Under the pieces are notes generated by a model, which was not told the DNA's origin, ran no database searches, and saw only the letters and a list, made by a program, of their open reading frames with translations. From positions 1 to 6,837 of the forward strand of contig PFRW01000001.1 of the NCBI GenBank assembly GCA_002788755.1: 6,837 nt of DNA. Reading direction: 5' to 3'. Made by a program: the position numbers and the translations under genes. The stretch comes from Candidatus Peregrinibacteria bacterium CG_4_9_14_0_2_um_filter_41_14. GTDB taxonomy: Bacteria; Patescibacteriota; Gracilibacteria; UBA1369; UM-FILTER-41-14. Of this stretch, positions 1-5,420 are shown one piece after another (within the stretch, counting starts at the first letter, position 1; each line of letters begins with the position of its first letter).

Positions 1-312
1 GTGCTGGGAAAATCAAAAAAAGTTACAAGGTATGTTCCGGTACACACAAAACGTGAGGCAGTTGCCAAACACAATGGGAAATGTGCTTATCCAAGCTGTA
101 ATAAGCCGTATCAAGAAATTCACCATCCGCAGCGGTTTGCTATTAAAAGGTCACATGAGGATATTGTGCCTCTTTGTAAAAACCATCATCGCATAGCCCA
201 TGCTGGGCTGATCAGAAACGAGGAACAGGCGCCAGCCCTTTGGAGTGTACAAACGGAGAGAAACTGGAATGACTACAAAAGCCGGGTGGATGTGATGGTG
301 AGAAAGTATTGA
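1..312 (+). CDS. HNH endonuclease-like protein, C-terminal part (5' end probably cut by the window edge)
   Basis: The 103 visible residues carry a zinc-type HNH (beta-beta-alpha-metal) nuclease core. Cys28 and Cys33 form the first metal pair, His41-His42 the catalytic HH, and the LCKNHH segment (Cys59, His62, His63) the second metal pair and terminal His. The stretch just before it, RYVPVHTKREAV, resembles the lead-in of HNH domains that sit at the C-terminus of longer proteins. The reading frame is open to base 1. The GTG there may be an ordinary Val codon, so the true start is probably upstream and any N-terminal domain is unseen. Such domains cleave or nick DNA in mobile-element, phage and defence proteins; the substrate cannot be told here. 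It ends in TGA, the only TGA stop in the window. It is followed by 153 bp without a gene and lies on the opposite strand from the division genes. Confidence 0.85.
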   Translation: MLGKSKKVTRYVPVHTKREAVAKHNGKCAYPSCNKPYQEIHHPQRFAIKRSHEDIVPLCKNHHRIAHAGLIRNEEQAPALWSVQTERNWNDYKSRVDVMVRKY

Positions 313-395
313 TTTTGTAAATTGAGGTTTACCGCTTCATAATCTACAAAACATGCATTATTTTTTCCCGATTTGTTTCAAGAGTTTAAGTTTTC

Positions 396-423
396 TTGAC
401 TGATCCACTTAAAGTCCTATAAC
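396..423 (+). promoter_or_regulatory. sigma70-like promoter for the first small hypothetical gene
   Basis: A TTGACT -35 hexamer at 396-401 (5/6 to consensus) is separated by 16 bp from a TATAAC -10 hexamer at 418-423 (5/6). Transcription would start near 430, leaving about 36 nt of leader before the ATG at 466. A second TATAAA at 452-457 would give a nearly leaderless transcript but has no -35 partner. Prediction by eye. Confidence 0.55.
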
Positions 424-465
424 TTGTTAAGTGTGCTCTGGAGAGAAAAGATATAAATTGATTTT

Positions 466-843
466 ATGGTTAAGCAAATACGTGAAGGTATTAAGAACGA
501 AGAGAGTATCGCAGATTGTGATGTGGGCTTAGCGAGAGCGGTAGACGTAAAAGATTCAAGTGAAGCAACTAATAATCGTATTAGATTAGTAGAGCTTGGG
601 GTGAAATTTAATGCATTTTTGGTGAGGGCGTTGAATGGCGAAGGTGTGGTGGCTGATGATTTTGAAGAGCATATGGCTGTATTAGTTAGTAAGCGGATAA
701 GGAGGGTGGCGAAATTTCAGACAAATATTATTATATATAATAAGGATGGTTTTAAGATGGGAGAAGTAATGTGTGTTTTTAATGATAGTGAAAAGGATGG
801 TATTGAAGTTGTTGATTGGAAGTTTATAGGTGAGAATGAGTAG
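466..843 (+). CDS. Small hypothetical protein A (125 aa), distant paralog of the next gene
   Basis: I do not recognise the family. The protein is soluble-looking and mildly acidic (about 23 Asp/Glu against 18 Lys/Arg), with no signal peptide or membrane helix. The first 35 residues are polar, the middle (about 36-84) looks helical, and the end (86-120) looks like a small beta-rich unit: TNIIIY, then a turn with GFKMGEVMCVF, then VVDWKF. That last unit aligns with residues 112-144 of the following gene (about 11 identities over 32 positions: T, Y, two G, V, C, F, S, V, W, F), so the two look like diverged copies. The ATG start has no Shine-Dalgarno motif at a useful distance; the nearest purine run (GGAG at 440-443) is 22 nt away. 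Codons favour T, G and A at third positions. It has its own promoter upstream and a second one follows it, so it is probably a single-gene transcript. Reality of the gene is supported mainly by the paralogy and the promoter. Confidence 0.75.
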   Translation: MVKQIREGIKNEESIADCDVGLARAVDVKDSSEATNNRIRLVELGVKFNAFLVRALNGEGVVADDFEEHMAVLVSKRIRRVAKFQTNIIIYNKDGFKMGEVMCVFNDSEKDGIEVVDWKFIGENE

Positions 844-848
844 ACGAT

Positions 849-876
849 TTGACTAAGTTCGGTTTTTTGTTATATT
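849..876 (+). promoter_or_regulatory. sigma70-like promoter for the second small hypothetical gene
   Basis: TTGACT at 849-854 and TATATT at 871-876 (5/6 each) are separated by 16 bp. The -35 hexamer and spacer length match the promoter in front of the previous gene. The element fills the 56-bp gap between the two small genes and predicts a start near 883, about 17 nt before the ATG at 900. Confidence 0.55.
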
Positions 877-899
877 GTTGGGGATTTTAATTTTTATGC

Positions 900-1340
900 A
901 TGAGTGAAGCTCCTAAGAGACCTGATACGCAACAGTATTCAGCTGCTGAATTTCGAAAAATGTTGAAAGAAAGTAAAGGTACCCTTGAGCCAGTTGCAGT
1001 TGATGAGGAAGTAGGTGGAATTCGAGGCTTAATTGCTAAAGGAGTTTTATTTTTTGGTGGTGAAGGCTTGACTGAGTCGGAGTTAGCGGTAAAAAGATTT
1101 CAAAATTTATTACAGAAAACAGGAAAAGATGTGATTAATGGTGGGACGAATGCTTGTGTTAGTGTGCCATTAAGTATTATAAAGTTTATGGAAACGTTAA
1201 AAAAGAATGTGAAATCTAGTGAGACTGGTGTGACTGTCGTAATGTTGTATTTAGCAGATGAAAAAGGGCAAAACCTGGGGCGAGTTTTATGTAGTTTTGA
1301 TAAGTCTAATGTTTTGGTTGGGTGGGAATTTCGTGACTAA
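900..1340 (+). CDS. Small hypothetical protein B (146 aa), distant paralog of the preceding gene
   Basis: Not recognised. There is no signal peptide or clear membrane helix, and net charge is near zero. The N-terminal 30 residues (TQQYSAAEFRKMLKES region) are polar and probably form a helix. A Gly-rich stretch with some hydrophobic character (about 39-57) follows, then an amphipathic helix-like part (60-76). The C-terminal segment (112-144) has the pattern TVVMLY, LGRVLCSF and VGWEF, shared with the last third of protein A. The N-terminal halves do not align convincingly, so any shared domain is limited to the C-terminus. The ATG at 900 is 17 nt from the predicted transcription start and has no Shine-Dalgarno; an ATG at 896 is out of frame. 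The TAA stop overlaps the TAG stop of the opposing deformylase gene by 4 bp. Immunity proteins, antitoxins and phage accessory proteins can be of this size, but nothing in the sequence decides between these. Confidence 0.78.
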   Translation: MSEAPKRPDTQQYSAAEFRKMLKESKGTLEPVAVDEEVGGIRGLIAKGVLFFGGEGLTESELAVKRFQNLLQKTGKDVINGGTNACVSVPLSIIKFMETLKKNVKSSETGVTVVMLYLADEKGQNLGRVLCSFDKSNVLVGWEFRD

Positions 1341-1813
1341 AGCCGTAGATGCTCCTTTCGATTAACTTCTTTATCAATAAAGAGAATGCCGTTTAGATGG
1401 TCGGTTTCGTGTTGGACGACGCGGGCGTCCATGTCTTTTAGGTTTAGGGTTAGGGGTTGGCCTTTGAGGTTTGTGTAGGTGACGGTGACTTCGGTGGATC
1501 TTTGGACGTTGCCGAAACGGTTGGGGAGGCTGAGGCAGCCTTCTTCTTGGATGTTGGTTTGGGGGGAGAGGTAGGTGATTTCGGGGTTTATGAAAATTTC
1601 GAGACGTTCTTTGGGGGTGTTGTAGTTAAGGTAGGCTAAAAAGAGGCGGATGCCGTGGTTTACTTGGGGGGCGGCGATGCCGAGGCCTTTGGCTTGGATT
1701 AAGGTGTGTTCCATTTCTTTGGCCAGTTTTTTGATGTCTTTGGTGATTCTTTCGACGGGTTTGGCTTTTTCACGGAGGACGAGTTGATTTTCGCCGATGA
1801 CAATTTCGAGCAT
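1337..1813 (-). CDS. def: Peptide deformylase
   Basis: This enzyme removes the formyl group from the N-terminal Met of nascent proteins and is an iron/metal hydrolase acting at the ribosome. All three family motifs are intact: motif I GLGIAAPQ at 43-50, motif II EGCLS at 91-95 with metal ligand Cys93, and motif III HETDH at 135-139 with ligands His135 and His139 and catalytic Glu136. At 158 aa it is a compact form of the family with no long C-terminal extension. The ATG lies 2 bp after the stop of the FemAB-like gene, so it is very probably co-transcribed and translationally coupled as the last gene of the ftsA-ftsZ block. The only start signal nearby is a GTGATC that could pair with the 5' part of an extended anti-Shine-Dalgarno; this may be chance. 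The formyltransferase gene fmt, a common neighbour elsewhere, is not in the window. Its TAG stop overlaps the stop of the opposing small gene. Confidence 0.98.
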   Translation of the reverse strand: MLEIVIGENQLVLREKAKPVERITKDIKKLAKEMEHTLIQAKGLGIAAPQVNHGIRLFLAYLNYNTPKERLEIFINPEITYLSPQTNIQEEGCLSLPNRFGNVQRSTEVTVTYTNLKGQPLTLNLKDMDARVVQHETDHLNGILFIDKEVNRKEHLRL

Positions 1814-1815
1814 GA

Positions 1816-2700
1816 TTATTTGATCACTTTGTAGATGTAGTAAGGATAATATTGCAGCTTGGAATATACAAGGTCTGTGGCGGGTTGGAATTGAATTACT
1901 TGTCCGCCAAATTGCGCTTTAAAGCGACTAACGCCGGCGAGCGGGTGTTTGACTGCTTCGGGTGGTTCGATGCCCATAAAGTCGTAGTAAAGGCAGCCGT
2001 TAGCTTTTGCGTATTTTATGGCTTCCCATTGAATTAGGTAAGGGGCCATGAGGTTGCGGTGTTCGTTTGAGGAGGCGCCGTAGTAGTAGGTGGCGGTTTC
2101 CTCAAAAAATGTAGCAATAATACTGGCAACGGGGGTGTTGTTGTAAAATGCGGTCCAAATACGGCAATGTTGGTCGCCTAGGGTTTGGTGCATGGTTTGG
2201 TAGTAAGTTTTGGGGTGGCCGGCAAAACCGTCGCGTTCGGTTGTAGCGGCGAGAAGGTTGTAAAAGTTGTCGATGTTGGTTTCTGTTTTAATGGTGATTC
2301 CCTTTTTTTGTGCCAGGTTAAGATTGTAGCGACCTTTGCTTTTCATTTGGGCGAGCAGCTCTTCTTCGGTGAGGGATAAATCTAAATAACGTGTCCATGT
2401 TTCGATATAATGAAATGGAGAAAGTTTGGTGGCGCCGATGGGGGCTAGGGGTGGTTCGGTGGTTGGGCGGTATGGTTCGATATGGCAAAAGGCGCAGTTT
2501 TGGTCTTTGGCCAGTTTTTGAAGTTTGTGCCAAAAGTCTTTGGGCGGATGGGCGTTTAGGCCTGGTAGATAGAGGAAATGTAGATTTTTTTTGACGGAAA
2601 GTTTGTAAACAAAAAAACCATCCAATTGCCAAGCTTGTCGGTTGGGAAGCTGGTTCTGAAAGTCGAACCAGGCTTGGCTTTGTTGGATGGCACTAAGCAT
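1816..2700 (-). CDS. FemAB/MurM-like aminoacyltransferase (peptidoglycan cross-bridge type)
   Basis: FemA/FemB/FemX/MurM enzymes use aminoacyl-tRNA to add amino acids to the stem-peptide side chain of lipid II or its derivatives at the cytoplasmic membrane face. The 294-aa protein has the family's double GNAT-like layout. The central KGRYNLNLAQKKGI (122-135) matches the usual K-x-R-x-x-x-x-x-A-x-K-x-G signature. The second domain has TATYYYGASSNEHRNLMAPYL (202-222), WEAIKYAKANGCLYYDFMGI (225-244) and GVSRFKAQFGG (256-266), typical of the acceptor-side fold. No coiled-coil arm of the FemA serine-tRNA-synthetase-like type is evident, and there are no membrane helices. It starts 9 bp after the ftsZ stop and ends 2 bp before def. 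Placement behind ftsAZ supports a role in septal or general wall synthesis. The amino acid transferred, and whether tRNA is the donor, cannot be read from sequence; a generic GNAT acyltransferase of the Acetyltransf_6 type is the main alternative. Confidence 0.9.
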   Translation of the reverse strand: MLSAIQQSQAWFDFQNQLPNRQAWQLDGFFVYKLSVKKNLHFLYLPGLNAHPPKDFWHKLQKLAKDQNCAFCHIEPYRPTTEPPLAPIGATKLSPFHYIETWTRYLDLSLTEEELLAQMKSKGRYNLNLAQKKGITIKTETNIDNFYNLLAATTERDGFAGHPKTYYQTMHQTLGDQHCRIWTAFYNNTPVASIIATFFEETATYYYGASSNEHRNLMAPYLIQWEAIKYAKANGCLYYDFMGIEPPEAVKHPLAGVSRFKAQFGGQVIQFQPATDLVYSKLQYYPYYIYKVIK

Positions 2701-2709
2701 AATAGTTAG

Positions 2710-3876
2710 TTATTCCATTTTTTTACGAATGAAGGCGGGGATATCTAATTCGTTTTCGCTAGTTTGCGGTTGATTTGGTTGGAATTGGTTGATTGGTTTG
2801 TTGGCGAATGATAAGCCTTGATTGTTGTGTGGATGTTTTTTGGTGTTTTCGTCAAAACCGGTGGCAACAACGGTGATTTTGATTTCGCCTGTGTAGTTTT
2901 CGTTAATGACGGCACCAAAGATGATTGTGGCATCGGGATCGGCGGCTTCGGTAATAATACGAGCGGCTTCGTCTACTTCGAACATACTTAGGTCGTTACC
3001 GCCGGTAATGTTGAAGAGAATACCTTTGGCACCTTCGATATCCATTTCAAGAAGGGGGCTTGCTACTGCGGCTTTGGCAGCTTCGGAAGCACGATTTTCA
3101 CCGGAACCGTAACCAATTCCCATTAAAGCGGAACCGGCGTTTTCCATGACGGTTTTAACATCGGCGAAATCCACATTGATCATACCGTGGATGGTAATTA
3201 GGTCGGAAATACCTTGGACACCTTGGCGAAGTACATCGTCTACAACGGTGAAGGCTTCGGTGATTGGGGTTTTTTTGTCGATGATGGAAAGAATACGATC
3301 GTTTGGAATGGTGATGAGGGTGTCAACTTTGTCTTTGAAGCTTTCTAGACCTTCTTCACCTTGTTGTTTACGTCGAGGACCTTCGAAAGTGAATGGTTTG
3401 GTAACAACACCAACGGTTAGAATACCAAGTTCTTTGGCAATTTCGGCAATTACTGGTGCGGCACCTGTTCCGGTACCACCGCCTAGACCACATGTAATGA
3501 AGATCATGTCGGCACCTTCTAGTGCGCTCTTGATTTCTTCCGAGCTTTCTTCGGCTGATTGACGACCAACTTCGGGATTGCTACCGGCACCAAGACCGCG
3601 AGTTGTAGCTTTACCAACGTTGATTTTGATTTCGGCTTCGGAATGGTATAAAGCCTGCGCATCTGTATTAACGGCAATAAATTCTACGCCTTGTAAATTG
3701 GCGCGAATCATTCGGTTTACAGCATTAGAACCACCACCACCAACACCGATAACTTTGATGCGAGCGACTGGGGTAACTTCTGGAGTGATCTCCATAGATT
3801 TTCGGCTTTTTTTAGTGCTGGAAAATATATTGCGGAGAACGTCTTCGTTCTGATTTTTTTGATCTTGTTGTGCCAT
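2710..3876 (-). CDS. ftsZ: Cell division protein FtsZ
   Basis: This is the tubulin-like GTPase that polymerises into the division ring. The 388-aa protein has an N-terminal tail of about 38 residues, longer than the roughly 10 in E. coli and rich in Ser and Lys at 19-27. The GTPase core follows, from KVIGVGGGGSNAV (41-53). The GTP-binding signature GGGTGTG is at 132-138, and the synergy T7 loop NVDFAD at 234-239 holds the catalytic Asp pair (236, 239). A disordered linker rich in Asn, Gln and Pro spans about 343-374. The C-terminal conserved peptide LDIPAFIRKK (377-386) is intact and is the usual docking site for FtsA, encoded immediately upstream. The ATG at 3876 has no Shine-Dalgarno but is directly preceded by the pyrimidine run CTTTCC. 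Met28 would be a shorter alternative start. The gene lies 54 bp downstream of ftsA and 9 bp upstream of the FemAB-like gene, consistent with one operon. No residue critical for GTP hydrolysis is missing. Confidence 0.99.
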   Translation of the reverse strand: MAQQDQKNQNEDVLRNIFSSTKKSRKSMEITPEVTPVARIKVIGVGGGGSNAVNRMIRANLQGVEFIAVNTDAQALYHSEAEIKINVGKATTRGLGAGSNPEVGRQSAEESSEEIKSALEGADMIFITCGLGGGTGTGAAPVIAEIAKELGILTVGVVTKPFTFEGPRRKQQGEEGLESFKDKVDTLITIPNDRILSIIDKKTPITEAFTVVDDVLRQGVQGISDLITIHGMINVDFADVKTVMENAGSALMGIGYGSGENRASEAAKAAVASPLLEMDIEGAKGILFNITGGNDLSMFEVDEAARIITEAADPDATIIFGAVINENYTGEIKITVVATGFDENTKKHPHNNQGLSFANKPINQFQPNQPQTSENELDIPAFIRKKME

Positions 3877-3930
3877 GGAAAGTAAGTGGTTAAGTGTCTA
3901 GCAGATTTTTATTTTTTGTTTTTGTAGACC

Positions 3931-5175
3931 TTATGGCAATAAACTTTTAACCCAGGATTTTGCTTGGTTAAAGGCTTTAGAGAAATCGATATTTTTTAAG
4001 TCCAGTCCGAGACCTCTGCCGGCGCCTTCGAATCGAGAGCCCCAAATAAGGAGTCCGATGGCGGTTGCGTAGGAAGGATCATCAATTTTATCAACGACAC
4101 CCTCGAAATTTTGAGGGAAGCCGATTTGAACAGGTAAGTTTAATGTTTCGCGGGCTAGGTCGATAATGCCGGGAATTTTTACACCACCGCCGGTTAAGAC
4201 AGCGCCGGCAGGCAACATGCCATCACGATGAACTGCTTTTAGTTCTTCTTTAACTAACATAAACAACTCATGATAACGGGCTTGAATAATTTCAGATAAA
4301 TGTTTGCGAGGGATTTGTTGAAGATCGGTTTTGCTCATTAGGGAGAGATCGATAATTTCGCGGTCGGGGATGTCGTCGGGCATACAGGTGCCGTATTCGA
4401 TTTTAACTTTTTCGGCGGTATCAATAGCAGTGCGAAGGCCGATGGCAATGTCGTTAGTTACGCTTTCGCCACCAACTGGGACAATTGCGGTATGAAGCAG
4501 TGTGCCTTCTTCGTAAACGGCTACAGAAGTGCCACCGTGTCCGATATCGATGTGGACTACGCCTAGTTCTTTTTGTCTTTTGGATAAGATTGCTTCGGGT
4601 GCGGCGATGACGCTTGGGATTAGGTCGTTAATGTCGACACCGGCTTGGAGGATACATTTTTCGAGGTTTTTAATGGCGGGAGAAAGGCCTGTTAAAATGT
4701 GGGCATCAACTTCTAGTCTGATTCCGCTCATGCCAACTGGGTATTTAATGCCGCGTTGTTCATCAACTGTAAAGCTTTTTGGAATGATGCGTAAAATGCT
4801 GCGATTTGATGGAATAGAAACGGCTTGTGCCGCTTCCAGTACACGATCAATATCTTGTTCCAGAATTTCGTTATTTGGGTGGGAAATGGCAATTACGCCT
4901 TTGCTGTTTGATGATTCAATATGTGTGCCGCCAATACCTACAAAAACATGATGGATTGGTTCACCAGCCATCCGTTCGGCATCTTCTAATGAGGCGGAGA
5001 TACAGTTGATTGCCTCTTCTACATCGATAACCATGCCACGGCGGAGGCCATGAGCAGGTGAGATCCCTACACCAATAATAAGTGGAAGACCTGTTTTTTC
5101 ATCAATGGTACCAACGACGGTGCGAATTTTGGCGTTACCTAGATCGATACTGGCGATTATGCGTTGTCGTGCCAT
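3931..5175 (-). CDS. ftsA: Cell division protein FtsA
   Basis: This actin-like ATPase tethers FtsZ to the membrane and recruits later divisome proteins. At 414 aa it is of normal length. Visible parts are the phosphate-1 loop DLGNAKIRT (11-19), the FtsA-specific 1C/SHS2 region (about 84-165), the phosphate-2 loop DIGHGGTS (210-217), the adenosine motif LTGGGVKIPG (327-336) and a C-terminal amphipathic helix, FSKAFNQAKSWVKSLL (398-413), that acts as membrane-targeting sequence. A variable Gly-rich linker (384-391) connects this helix to the core. The ATG at 5175 has no Shine-Dalgarno; CCTTC sits directly before it. It is the first gene of the - strand block and has a good -10 box about 70 bp upstream. 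ftsQ and mur genes, which often precede ftsA, are absent here; a nuclease gene lies upstream instead. The matching FtsZ C-terminal peptide and FtsA membrane helix suggest a functional standard pair. Confidence 0.98.
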   Translation of the reverse strand: MARQRIIASIDLGNAKIRTVVGTIDEKTGLPLIIGVGISPAHGLRRGMVIDVEEAINCISASLEDAERMAGEPIHHVFVGIGGTHIESSNSKGVIAISHPNNEILEQDIDRVLEAAQAVSIPSNRSILRIIPKSFTVDEQRGIKYPVGMSGIRLEVDAHILTGLSPAIKNLEKCILQAGVDINDLIPSVIAAPEAILSKRQKELGVVHIDIGHGGTSVAVYEEGTLLHTAIVPVGGESVTNDIAIGLRTAIDTAEKVKIEYGTCMPDDIPDREIIDLSLMSKTDLQQIPRKHLSEIIQARYHELFMLVKEELKAVHRDGMLPAGAVLTGGGVKIPGIIDLARETLNLPVQIGFPQNFEGVVDKIDDPSYATAIGLLIWGSRFEGAGRGLGLDLKNIDFSKAFNQAKSWVKSLLP

Positions 5176-5244
5176 GAAGGATTGATTGTTATAGGGAATA
5201 GAAGCTTAGCAACGACCCCAAGTTTTGACAAACGAAATTGTTCA

Positions 5245-5274
5245 ATTATAGCTGGGTAGAGTAGGGGCGTGCAA
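5245..5274 (-). promoter_or_regulatory. ftsA: Putative sigma70-like promoter of the ftsA-ftsZ-femAB-def block
   Basis: On the - strand a perfect TATAAT lies at 5245-5250. The best -35 partner is TTGCAC at 5269-5274 with an 18-bp spacer, a weak match (TTG only). Transcription would begin near 5238, giving a leader of about 62 nt. One TTGTTCA motif (5238-5244) falls on the expected start site and another (5280-5286) lies just upstream of the -35, where bound regulators could block or aid polymerase. Confidence 0.5.
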
Positions 5275-5391
5275 ATTCATTGTTCACTATATGCTGGCTT
5301 TTTTCCTTGTTCAAGGCTAATTGCGTCAAATATTTTAGATGTCTGTAAAACAGGTTTTCATAGTTTGGAAACATGGTAAAGCTAACGATTT

Positions 5392-5412
5392 TTGTCCACA
5401 AAATGTGTACAA
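5392..5412. repeat. Imperfect inverted repeat with DnaA-box-like half sites
   Basis: The arms TTGTCCACA (5392-5400) and TGTGTACAA (5404-5412) are reverse complements except at one position and flank an AAA centre. Each arm differs from the E. coli-type DnaA box TTATNCACA at the third base. TTGTCCACA itself is the form preferred in actinobacteria (established knowledge). Neither strand has a T tract after it, so it is not a terminator. A dimeric repressor operator is an equally good reading. Confidence 0.5.
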
Positions 5413-5420
5413 GACTGATT

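Larger units (their letters stand above)
5176..5420. other. 245-bp non-coding region upstream of ftsA
   Basis: No credible gene lies here. The region carries the putative ftsA promoter, a 21-bp imperfect inverted repeat (5392-5412) and five TTGTNCA motifs: + strand at 5238-5244, 5280-5286, 5307-5313 and 5392-5398, and - strand at 5406-5412. A sixth motif (5438-5444, - strand) lies in the end of the nuclease gene. There is no GC-rich hairpin followed by a T tract, so no intrinsic terminator for the upstream nuclease gene is visible and read-through into ftsA is possible. In a genome where gaps elsewhere in this window are mostly below 60 bp, this is a comparatively large regulatory space. Confidence 0.6.

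Noticed and set aside
310..342. UGA read as Gly (as in Gracilibacteria/Absconditabacteria), extending the HNH protein by ten codons to the TAA at 340
   Set aside because: All other genes are complete without in-frame TGA, so nothing requires recoding. A single TGA stop cannot settle it, but the standard reading is simpler.
440..443. GGAG as ribosome binding site for small gene A
   Set aside because: It is 22 nt from the ATG, well outside the working range.
1561..1671. G-quadruplex from G-runs on the + strand across def
   Set aside because: The four G-runs (1561-1566, 1583-1586, 1613-1617, 1666-1671) are separated by loops of about 16, 26 and 48 nt, too long for a stable quadruplex. The runs are explained by Pro, Gly and Ala codons together with strand skew.
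2318..2632. 104-codon - strand frame inside the FemAB-like gene
   Set aside because: It is Arg/Pro/Ser rich and low in complexity, in another frame of a gene with clear family motifs; a by-product of C-rich codons.
3146..3562. 138-codon + strand reading frame opposite ftsZ
   Set aside because: It is an antisense shadow of a strongly conserved gene, rich in Ser/Pro/Arg with no domain. The ftsZ reading explains the conservation. Similar frames opposite ftsA and def were discarded for the same reason.
3883..3896. Tandem TAAGTG repeats in the ftsA-ftsZ gap
   Set aside because: Two 6-bp copies only, expected by chance in AT-rich sequence, with no promoter or symmetry attached.
5392..5420. Intrinsic terminator for the nuclease transcript
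   Set aside because: The hairpin arms are AT-rich and no T tract follows on the - strand (A-rich sequence follows instead).
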